In this document: in pieces, positions 47,096 through 56,866 of the stretch
How positions within the stretch are numbered: position 1 is the first letter of the stretch
Layout: every line of letters starts with the position of its first letter
Origin: Lenzites betulinus
Lineage: Eukaryota > Basidiomycota > Agaricomycetes > Polyporales > Polyporaceae
Assembly (NCBI GenBank): GCA_022264855.1
Contig: JABYQU010000016.1
Location: forward strand, 310,001 to 374,000
Length of the DNA: 64,000 bases
Direction of reading: 5' to 3'
Notes under the pieces: generated by a model
Database searches by the model: none
The model's input: the letters and a program-made list of their open reading frames with translations, nothing else
Told to the model about the DNA's origin: nothing
Position numbers and translations under genes: made by a program

Positions 47096-50000
47096 ATGCA
47101 ACAACTACTGGACACAGATATGCGGTGCGTCCGCAACATTAACTTCTGTAGCCAAGAATTAGAGACTCTATTACTGGGACATACACAACGACTCACAGGG
47201 ACGACCATCGACGCTTATGCTGCTGTGGTTCAAGACATAGCTGAGCGGTCCAATCTGGGCGCCACCTTCTGCCTTTTCTCATCTTGGATCCCGGCCATTG
47301 CAGCCGGCCGCATTTGCGATGGCGGCCTAGAGGGAACTATTCAAGAGCACGTCCGGGTCACGGTGAGTTACTGATGAAATCTCTATTTTCGGTGGCATCT
47401 TACCATATTCCAGTGGCCCACCGTTGAGCTTGGAAGCCTACATGGACGCCTGCGTCGGGGAATTCCACTGTGCGGTGGAGATCCCCCACACTGGGTACTG
47501 GGGTGGATAGATTACACGCGGGGACAGTATGGTATCGTTGATAGTCTGCCAGACATCCATTCCCGCCAATGGGCAGAACAGGTCAGTTTTTGCGAGCAAG
47601 GAGTACAGCGTGGCACTAACCGTGCTTTTATAGTATCTATGTACGGCCGTCAATGCCATACGGTCGTGTTTGGTACTGCCGCAGCTCGCTTGGGATGCCT
47701 ACTCGTTCACCGTGATTGCACCTAGTGAGGCTGAGCGTCAGTGGGACTCGTGGTCATGCGGGCTATTTGTTATGACTGCCATCCAGCACCTCGCCGATGA
47801 CTGGGCACCTCCCCTTCTCGGAGACAGTGCTAAGGAGTATGTCAGAGCAGGAGCTCTCAAGTCGTTACTGGGTGCACCGTGAGTGCTCAAGGCTCTGTCA
47901 AAGACATAGTGTTGACTTACCATCCAATACAGACTGCGGGGCATAATTCCGAAAGCCGCGCGGAGCAGTCCAGCAAAGTCGAGTCAGGAACAGTCCTCCA
48001 GCCGTGCCTCCCGCGAGCCAGCACTTGAAGCAGATGATCAACCAGCTAATCTGTATGCCGCTGGATATCCTACATCAGATGCTGGCTCGACACAAGATCG
48101 CAAACACAAGCGTACTGTCAGTATCGACTCCAGTGATGTCAATCACAGTGCACCTACTTTGACGAAGAAGACTCGGGGGAAACGGTTGACAGAAACACAG
48201 CGCCGTGCCGCACTTCAGACAGAGCAGTGGACGGCTGCGGTGGAGGCTCACCGTGTGCGCTGTGGGGGCTGCGAGAGCTGGATCGTTCTGAGGACCGATC
48301 GGACGTACGATCATTGCAACTGGGATAAGCACGCCGCCAAATGTCCACGCATTACGGGGGTAGCCTTCCAGCGTGTTGCAATCACTGTAGAGAGATCGCA
48401 AGACTAACGTACCTGGGGTAGCCGGCAGCCAAGACTATGTTTTCATACTTCCAGTCCACAGCTTTGCCTCCGACACGTATGCCGCCCCGTCCTACGGATA
48501 GCAAGTCTAAGCAGACGGCGAGGCCTGGTGTGAAATATAAGACTAGAAAAGTCACCGTGGTGAGTAGGGCGACGGCACATCACTGGCAGGCATGCTGACA
48601 CATTTGCAGACTCCTCGCATTACTGAGCACTTCAAAGCGCTGCCTGCTAAATCAGATGGCACAGCAAAGGATGCAGACGCCTCGCCATCCAGTACAGAGC
48701 CAGAGAGACCACCCTCTCCGGCTCCAGCACTCATTGCATGTCGCCACCTGACTGGAGGTGAAGTTGAGGAGTATGTTCTCCGCACACAGACACGCGCACT
48801 CGGGGGAATTTCTCCAACCTTTCGGGCACATGTGGCATGTTGTACCTTTCCATACAAGCCATTCACCACGATACAGGGCCGGATCCTCAAGAACTGCGAA
48901 CATACCTCCTTGCCGACTGTCAACCCTATCCCTTTCGCTGATTCCTCCGATCCACCGGCCAATGGCAATGTCAAGCTTGAAGAGAGACTGTGGACACTCC
49001 CAGAGCAGCACTATTTTGACAATACGTTGAAGGGTTACGCTGTTTGGGAGGTGGACTTTCCTAATCGCTGTGTCAAATCAAAGGCATGCATGGGCACCAC
49101 AGCCAACACCTCAGGGGTATGCGACGAGTGTAGTAAGCTTGTGGAGACAAACCAGGGCTTTCAGAAGGCAATGTACCATGTAAGTTCTCTTCAGGTCCAC
49201 ACAGACAGGATGTAAAAGAGCTAACAGAGATATTAGACGAAGAAGGAGGCAGCAATGACCGAAGATGAGCAGCGTGAGAAGCACCTAGCTCGTGAGAAGT
49301 ATGCACCTCTGGCGCTCAGAGCACTGGAGGCGCGCGAGCTGCAAGCTAGGATGGCAGGTCCATTCATCTTTCGAGTGTGGAAGCTTATGGAGCATAACCA
49401 ATGCACAGAGACATTCATCGCTCTCTACGAACAGGCACGCAATGGAAAACTCGATGATCAGGAGTCTTTCCGAAGCATCTGTGAGGTCATGGCCGAGCAA
49501 GTTCACCGCGCTACCGACCCCAACATGAAACTCAAGCACGGCATGCGATATCTGCGCGAGTATATGAACTTTATGGTGCTGATGCGCTCCTACGGTCAGA
49601 AATCCGCACAGCAGTATAGCATCCTGCGTGGTGCGCTTGGCGGGCCTTGCCCTCGTGCAATGAGGTATAAGTGCTCAAGCTGGACTACCTGCCTATCTTG
49701 AAGACTGACTCTTCTACCTGTATAGATATTTTGTGAAGAAATCGCCAGACTGCTTAACGGATCCCGACCTGACCCTCAAGAACGTCGCCCGAGTAAAACG
49801 GGTAGTCGATGCCCTCAAGTATACCGGGCCTGTTGCCCTTGCAGGGGACTGCACTAAAGTTCGCAAGATGCTCACATACTCCAACGACTTTGGTAGTCAT
49901 GTCCTCGGCGCAGTGCTCCCCCTGAACGGTTCAGGATACAAACAACATCAAAGACTTTGTAGCATGCGTCAGTGAGAATGGGGACTTTGCCACTCAAGTC

Positions 50001-52639
50001 CGCGCTGTTCTTGTCAAGGTACGCTCTCAGCTCAACCATTGCAAGCACGACTGAACATGCGCTCCGTCTCACAAAGGGTAATGATGACTCGACTCAGATC
50101 CATCAAGATCTTATGCGCTTTCTGGCAATGGCAAAGCACCTCAAGATGTCGGTGATCTCAATGTCTGCTGATGGCGCATCGTCTGAGCGGCGCAATCTTT
50201 GATGAATGTAGAGAAAAGCGAAGAACCTCCGCTTGCCTATGACTACCCCCTATATGAAGTGCGCCTGCGTGCACCTGTATTCGCCAACACTGGCCCGCTG
50301 ATCTCTGTTCAAGACCCACCACATGCACGGAAGACATGTCGTAATCAGCCCCAGCATGGGACACACACCGCAAGCATGGGCAAGGGATTCATCGTCAACC
50401 GTTCATTCATACAATTGTACGAGACGCAAATCCCAGGCCTTCAACTTCGCGATGTCCAAGATGTTGACAAGCAAGACGACGGTGCAGCTCGCCGCATGTT
50501 CCATCCCATGGCACTTTCCGCGACCACTACCGAGAACCTCGACGGAAGCAGGGAGATACGCCCTGAGTTCCTGGGCCTATTTGTGTACCTCTTCATATTT
50601 GGTATACTTTCCCCACCGCTTATGCAGTCAAACCAATCTGATAGGCTCACTGTACAGGCGAGCGTTTTGATGCATGATTGAACCAAAGACTTGAACCTAA
50701 ACAGCGTGTCTTGGCAGCGCTCCGAGCATGGTTCTTCCTCCACATCTGGGCACACCACGTTCGCACGATGTCAAGGCGATTCCCAGCCCTGTATCACATG
50801 GATCGATCCTTCATATCATCAGCCAGCTTTCACATCTTCAACCGCCTGTGTGATACACTAGTTCTGCTCGTCATCGCCTACTCCCGACACTATCCCAACC
50901 AGCCATTTTGTCCATGGCTCCTCGGAACAGAATTTGTCGAACATTTCTTTGGTTTGGCACATTCGCTCCTCCCGGATTTCACATACACCGAGCTGCTGAA
51001 GCTGGTCAAGCACGTCATGCTTCGTCAACACATCCTCCTCACCGGAGGGATCCAGGCACGCAAGGAACAGGCCTCTCGCTCTGGTTATATTCTCGACTAC
51101 GACCCAGCACCTCTGACAGACGAGGAGCTAGCACAGTCTCGCGTTAGCATGCCGGACCATGTTCTCAACGAGCTGGTTGTGCTCGCATTCGAAGAGGCAT
51201 CACAAATCTCCAAACAATTGCTGTTCATGTTGATCCCTTCACGTCCGCTGACACTCCAGGCCCTCGGTACACCCCCACCATCATCGCAGTCAATTTCCCA
51301 CATGGACGCCGACGACGGTGTCAATGACCATGATGATTTCGACCCTGCTGCACAGCCAGAAGAGGACAATATCGAGAACGAGAACGACATTGACGGCGAG
51401 GATGGAGACAACATCAATACTGAGACAAGTGAAGAATCGCCCCTCAAGGACAATCATACGACTGAGTGTGCTGCAAATGTGGCGCGCTATGCTGCTCGAT
51501 ATGCAGCCCTATCAGAGGACTATGAAAGCACTCTTCTCGAGCTTCCTGACGAACCCACGCCCGTCAAATTCCCCGCGCCGGCCCTCACCCCTCCTGTCAA
51601 ACAAACTGCTGGCCCCGCCCATCAGCCCCTCGTAAGTGAGATCCTCGATACCAACAAGAAGGTATCTGTGGCAGCCATTGTAAGCCTGCGAGAGAAGCAC
51701 CAGTCAGGGACGTCGACACGTTCTGAGCGGGTCATAGCAATCGACCAGAAGTTTGCGCTGGGCCGGCTCCTCAACCCCGAGAAGAACATCATGTCGATCC
51801 GGCAGGTGTCGCATCATCTGCGAGTATTTCAAGCACTCACTATAGGTGGCCGACAGGAGAAGACCATTTGCAAGTTGCGGTGGCAGACCGCAGCCAAAGA
51901 AATGCAAGTTACTGTCTCAGACAAAGGTAAGTGTGCGATTCAGATGTCTGTGCCCGGAATGCTGCTATCGCAGCGTCAAGTGTATTATTAGTCACTTACC
52001 TATCCTTCCCAGACCTTCCGAACATTGTCAGCAAGAACGTCAATACTCTGAATCCGCTGCGACCCGGGAGTTGTGTCATAATGCACAGTTCGACCAAATC
52101 GGCGCTATTGTATGTTGGCGAAATTCTGGATCTCTACAAGTATGCCAGTCGAAGGCACGGCTCCATTGACAGTGCTGCTGGCCTGTCGTGTCTGTCCTAC
52201 CTGTCGCTGCGTGTGTATCTTCCGATGACTGTCGGGCGTCCATCTGTGAGTGTTCTCTAATAGTAGAGTAAATGTACTGGTACCCGCGTGAAGCATTGCT
52301 GATTGTGTACTCGAACAGATCCAGAAGCAAGGCAGCCCGGACCACAACAGTGAAAACAGCGGCCACGAATCAGACACTAGTTCTGAAAGTGAGGACGATT
52401 GGACAACATACTTCTCTCGGTGCTGTGGAGGATCAGACCTTTTCACTCACGGGTTCGCACATGAACTTCTCTACCACCTCGGCCCCCGGATGATGGAAGG
52501 TCCGCCGACTGCCTGCAGTTTGAAGCCGTGGGCAGCCGCCCGGTGGAGCATCCTGCGCAAATTCAAGTTTGCTAATGCGAAGGGGACAGCTCCGAAGGGC
52601 TCCGGGTGGGGTGCAAGAGCGGCACTGCCGATGAAGTGA
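47096..52639 (+). pseudogene. Ulp1-protease/transposase fusion gene, disrupted
   Basis: Exons readable in sequence: 47096-47362, 47414-47581, 47634-47878, 47933 to about 48360, about 48420-48559, 48610-49179, 49237-49664, 49726 on, and more to a TGA at 52637-52639; the true start is uncertain. The first part is a Ulp1/C48-type fold: a PPHWVLGWIDYTRGQYGIVDS segment supplying His and Asp, and ERQWDSWSCGLFVM supplying Gln and Cys. A Cys/His-rich finger follows (RCGGCESWIVL, HCNWDKHAAKCPR). Then come a C-X-C-rich segment and a large transposase-like region with LAGDCTKVRKMLTYS and SMSADGASSE (candidate catalytic acids) and LGTEFVEHFFGLAHSLLPDF. Frame changes near 49,930 and 50,190 and a TGA near 50,678 interrupt it. 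Confidence 0.7.
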
Positions 52640-52796
52640 GTACTTGTGAGCTTGGCATCTCAGATGTTCTATAGGTACTATGCGATGTGATACTCTTATT
52701 GTACTGGTGTAATATGTGCATGCCGCGGGCTCTCTTTGTCGTGATTTCGACCGGCAGAAAGCGGAGACGAGTGTCCTAAAAAAACGCGAAAATTCT

Positions 52797-52836
52797 GTGA
52801 CAAAACAGTGACAAAATCGTGACAAATTGTGACAAA
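52797..52836 (+). repeat. four GTGACAAA repeats at 10-11 base spacing
   Basis: GTGACAAA begins at 52797, 52808, 52819 and 52829, followed by an inverted TTTGTCAC-like unit (GTCACAAT). The spacing puts all copies on one face of the helix, as for a cooperative protein-binding array near a transposon end. Confidence 0.8.
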
Positions 52837-52856
52837 GTCACAATCATTGTCCGTTT

Positions 52857-52888
52857 TAGCATATTGGAGCCCAAAAGTTAGCATATTT
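52857..52888 (+). repeat. subterminal TAGCATATT motifs, right
   Basis: Two copies at 52857 and 52879, in the same strand sense as the three at the left end rather than mirrored. Confidence 0.7.
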
Positions 52889-52911
52889 GAGGGCCAAATT
52901 GGGGGCGTCCT

Positions 52912-52945
52912 GGGAATAGACATTTGGTGGAGTTGCCCGGGTCCT
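52912..52945 (-). repeat. right terminal inverted repeat, 34 bases
   Basis: Perfect reverse complement of 46785-46818. Confidence 0.95.
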
Positions 52946-52953
52946 TCTCAGAC
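52946..52953 (+). repeat. 8-base target-site duplication, right
   Basis: TCTCAGAC directly outside the right inverted repeat, identical to 46777-46784. Confidence 0.85.
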
Positions 52954-53073
52954 GTTGTTAGGCAGGCCATCCGGTATTCTCCATGTATATATTCCTGGGT
53001 CTGTAGTCTTGAGAATCCAAGCAATCCAAACCCCTCAGATATCATAGGAAAGTCTCTCATATCTAGCTGCAAC

Positions 53074-53859
53074 TGTTAGGGTGTGTGCTACACAGTAGGT
53101 CCGGAGTTCGGAATTCCAGGGTCCAGAGGGGTTGTTACATCCCGTGCTCCGACCCCGAAGTCCAAACCCCATTTCCAACCTCCGAACCCTGTCTCCGACT
53201 TCCATACCCCAAATCCCGACTCCAAACTCTGTATGTCCGATTTCATCATATCACGTCATCTTATGTTTCACCTGTAAATACAATAACATTTATTGTTCTT
53301 GTCTTGGACTTTGGAATTCCGGACAGACAGACTCCGGCTTCTGAATTTCATATGTACCTTTCTTTATTGTTCTCGCTAGACAATAGGTTCCATAGCTATA
53401 AATACGTACCCTGGAATGTCCTAGCTATTCAGTTCAGATATCTCGTTGAAATCTGAACTTCCTAGTTCCCTTTACCTCCTGTCCGAACACTGACCTCTGA
53501 ACTCTGACCCCGAACTCTGAAGTCCACTCGGACTTCGTACTTGTCTCTAGCTTCTTTTCTTGCACGCACTTCTTCTCCCCACTTCTCCCCCAGACCTCTA
53601 CCCGGACTTCACGTCCACCCTTGTTTCCTGCCTAGTCTGAAGCAGAGGACTCTGGCGAGTCTGCTCAGTACGTTGCTAATAGCTTTGCAGCGTCCTCATC
53701 CGATGTGCTGCTAAGTCCAGCTCAGAACTCCATTCCGGACTTCGGATTTCCATTCCGGACTTCGGATTTCCATTCCGGACTTCAGACTTCACGCCGGACT
53801 TTGGACTCCATACTCTGAGCACACTGGACTTCTGTTCTCTGGGCAGCACGGTCCTAACA
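53074..53859 (+). repeat. LTR-like repeat, about 786 bases
   Basis: Begins TGTTAGGG and ends GGTCCTAACA, the TG...CA form with short inverted ends that LTRs have. A TATA-like CTATAAATA lies near 53,395. The flanking 5-mers (GCAAC and GACAT) do not match, so an intact solo LTR is not shown. Related copies lie at 45,554, 46,250 (inverted) and 56,060. Confidence 0.6.
53731..53790 (+). repeat. 20-base tandem repeat, about three copies
   Basis: CATTCCGGACTTCGGATTTC at 53731 and 53751 is exact; the third unit at 53771 has a few changes. It lies inside the LTR-like repeat. Confidence 0.9.
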
Positions 53860-56059
53860 GACATAGGATTCATCACTATATTGCCTGCTCACTCATGTAT
53901 TACACACCTATTTCCTTGCCTCCAGCATTGGGTATAAATACCAGGCTGAGGCAGCCCATAATAACAGCTTCTTCTTCTCCATCTCTCTCTTGTCTGCTAG
54001 TCCACAAGCTTGCAACCAAAAGCAGCTCACCACCTCTTACCCTCACCCACACATTTTCATCAACATAGCCTTTATATACCAGCCACTTCTAAGCTACACC
54101 AAATAGAATTTGGCTAGAATAGTTGGGGTTCACCATAAACCTTTCAACAACAGCTATTAGCCCATGAGACAATCTCAGCACATAATACAACACTGGCTAG
54201 ACTCACTCAGAGCCTTACAATAGCCCGCAGTACCTGAAGACAAGAGATGCACCTGTAGCTGCAAGAACACCAACCACTGCAGTATTATGAATATGCTCAC
54301 ATATGACAATATACAGCACCATACTCAGCCCTACTAATGCAGAGAGGGGAACCTCTGCTCTGACTTTCAGGGACTCACACTCTAAAATCTAAACACTGGC
54401 TTCTACCACACCCCATTTAACACACTATCAGTTGTCCAAGAATATCAGCTAGCCCGGCCTGGTCATGAACTCGGAAAAGCCTCTGTTGGAAAGATAGAAA
54501 ACCCCACACACTTTGTGGTAGAATCGGGAATCACCTTTTCACCATTAACCCCTCAAACTTTATATCAATTAATCAATTCCCGAATATTTATCTGATATCA
54601 CTGGAGCCCACTGCAAGGGGGAAACATGATTAATTCCTCAGACCATCCTAGATAACCATACACCACCAACACCCACCCACATCTACCAGTTCCCACAGAT
54701 GACCATGTAGGAGGTACACCCTGCATCAAGTCTTATCATTGGATCAGACTTCAGCCTCACAACATCCTGCTCTGTGCTTGACATGTCAGTAGAAGGATCT
54801 CACCATACCCTAAACTGCTTCCGTAGAGAGGCAGCAGATGTGGGGCCCTTCTTGTGCAGGTACAGGATGCTGGCTTTTTCTTATCACCTCACAGAGCAGG
54901 AGGAGTGCAAGAATATTACAGACTACTATAGTTGTATAATCAGGGAGACTATTGAAGGCTTCCTATTGTATGAGCAAGCTAAAAGAAGACATCCACATTT
55001 ACTGGAACACAGACCTGGAGTCAAAGTGCTTTCACATTAAGGATCTCCAATTTTTTTGCTGGGAAATCTAAGGAAGCACCAGCTGATGTAGTTCTGATAT
55101 ATCAGGAACCATTTAGGACTCTGCAGTGCTTTACATCAGGAACAGGCAGGGTTCCTGATGTATTATGGGCACCCAGGGGAGCCAGCACTGCCCTTTGGGA
55201 CCTGCGTAATATGGTAGGCATGCCCAGGGGACAGTGCTGGCACCCCCGAAAGCCTCTAATCTCTTATATGTATCATCCAGGCAAACATACAGAGGACTCA
55301 CACAGCCTGAAGACCTGGAGATGGTGCAAAAATGTGAAGTTACAATTGATGAGGAATAATTAAATTGTTTTTTATGGGGTGAGCCTTCAGCCAAATCCTA
55401 TAACACCAATTCAAACCCGTGGGAAATATCTTTGAACTCAGATAATCTTTCATTAGGTCTCAAATAAGCGCCATATAGAAAGTGATCTAATGGTGCTAGG
55501 GCTAGGGTCAGCTTTCGTTAGAGATTTTAGGGTTAGCCCTTAGTTCTGCCACACATGCTGTGCTAGTCTGCCTCTAGTTGCACTCTAAGCTCTGTGAGTG
55601 GGTGCCTGTCTAACCCTAGTTTACACACACGGCCATAATCAGCTTATAGGACCTTATAGTCTATTAGTATAGGCAGCTTCTCTTAGTAGTAATTGGGGTG
55701 AATTGTTATTGTGACTATAGTATATGTTTAACAGTGGTTATATACATATAGTGCTTACAATGAGCACAACCATGGTGTTATATGCCAAAGCATTGGTATA
55801 GTGTTCAATAGACTCTACTTATAAGATGGTGCTATGAGTGATAACAGGTTGGCACACTTATTAGATACACTGTACTTGTGTATTAAAAACTAGTGCAAGT
55901 ATTATAGTCATTTATGCTATAGGGGATGATGTGATATACATGCATATATAGATATAGTACCATAGCCAGCTAAAGCATTAGTATAGGTGTCTGTATACCT
56001 ATATAAGGTTCTATGGGCAGCTAGATGCAGACTCTTATAGGTAGAGGTATGTATAGAGA
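53860..56059. other. AT-rich stretch without recognisable genes
   Basis: About 2.2 kb. An 88-codon frame at 54,774-55,040 (+) shows no motif, and the frames around it are broken, so I regard it as chance or relic. No RNA gene is seen. Confidence 0.5.
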
Positions 56060-56521
56060 ATGTTCCTGTTACATTCCATGCACTGACTCCAAAGTCCAAA
56101 CCCCATCTCTGACCTCTATCCCATATTCTGTCTCCAACCTCTGTGTCCCAAATCCCGACTCTGAATCCTGTATGTCTGATTTTGTCATAGCATGCCATTT
56201 CATGTTTTACCTGTATATACAATAACAACTTATTCTTCTTGTCTCGGACTTTGGAACTCCATACGTACTCTGGGTTCCGAATTTCATATATATCTTTCTT
56301 TATTGTTCTCACTAGACAATAGGTTCTGTACTTATAAGTATGTAACCTGGAATGTCCTAGCTACTCAGTTCATATATCTCATTGTAATCAAAACTTCCTT
56401 GTTCCCCTACCTCTTGTCAAGCCTCTGACCTCTGACCTCCAAGCCCAAACTCTGAAGTCCATCTAGACTTTGTACTTCTCTCTAGCTTCTTTTCTCCATG
56501 CATACTTCTTCTCCCCACCTT
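56060..56521 (+). repeat. truncated copy of the LTR-like repeat
   Basis: Co-linear with about 53,145-53,575: the same CCAAACCCCAT, TCCCGACTC, TGTATGTC..GATTT, ACAATAACA, CTAGACAATAGGTTC and TGGAATGTCCTAGCTA phrases. It stops exactly where the Gypsy LTR begins, so the Gypsy element inserted into it. Confidence 0.8.
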
Positions 56522-56659
56522 TGTTAGGATAATGTTCGCCGGTGGCTATCGAGTGCACTGGTGAAGTTCAGAAGGCGTCAAGCCTGGAGGATGTATAACA
56601 GAGAGTATGTGGTATGAACAGGAGATCGAAGCTGGGGCTCTACTGTGAGCCCCCAGGGC

Positions 56660-56667
56660 TTTATATA
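56660..56667 (-). promoter_or_regulatory. TATA box of the Gypsy LTR
   Basis: TATATAAA on the minus strand, downstream of the GAGTC cluster in the element's own direction. Confidence 0.6.
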
Positions 56668-56674
56668 CAGGTGG

Positions 56675-56825
56675 AGTCGAGTCATGTCCTGCATGAGTCA
56701 TAGTTCAGAAGGAGTCACAAAGAGTTGTAATGAGTCCAAAGGAGTCCTATCGAGTCACAACGAGTCATAGTGTCCAACGAGTCACTGGGAGTCATAATGA
56801 GTCGCTACTAGTCCTGTCGAGTCAT
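56675..56825. promoter_or_regulatory. cluster of GAGTC/GAGTCA motifs in LTR U3
   Basis: Twelve GAGTC units, eight of them GAGTCA (reverse TGACTC), within about 150 bases. TGACTC is the core bound by Gcn4/AP-1-type bZIP factors. Binding is inference. Confidence 0.6.
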
Positions 56826-56855
56826 GGTCCAGAAATAGGAGAACTTGTAACATTA

Positions 56856-56866
56856 CCCCCCCCTTA
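56856..56866 (-). other. polypurine tract
   Basis: AAGGGGGGGG on the minus strand, three bases before the LTR start, where plus-strand DNA synthesis would be primed. Confidence 0.7.

Larger units (their letters stand above)
46785..52945 (+). mobile_element. DNA transposon with Ulp1 protease and transposase, KDZ-like
   Basis: A 6,161-base element bounded by perfect 34-base terminal inverted repeats and flanked by identical 8-base direct repeats. It carries one long intron-split gene on the plus strand. An 8-base target duplication is known for Zisupton and thus fits the Kyakuja-Dileera-Zisupton superfamily, but hAT and P elements also make 8-base duplications. The encoded protein lacks any hAT motif I recognise, so KDZ-like is my preferred call. 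Subterminal repeats occur at both ends. The gene has stops and frame changes, so this copy probably moves only with help from another. Confidence 0.85.
56522..56852 (-). repeat. 3' LTR of the Gypsy element
   Basis: Minus strand starts TGTTACAAG right after a run of G and ends in CCTAACA. 331 bases. A TATATAAA at 56660-56667 (-) would be the promoter core; upstream of it (U3) lie twelve GAGTC units on the plus strand. The boundary rests on TG/CA ends, the polypurine tract and the break in the older repeat, as the second LTR is outside the window. Confidence 0.8.

Noticed and set aside
53069..53864. Solo LTR with target duplication
   Set aside because: The 5-base flanks differ (GCAAC and GACAT), so only LTR-like is claimed.
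54774..55040. 88-codon open frame
   Set aside because: No motif, no splice partners, broken surroundings; probably chance.
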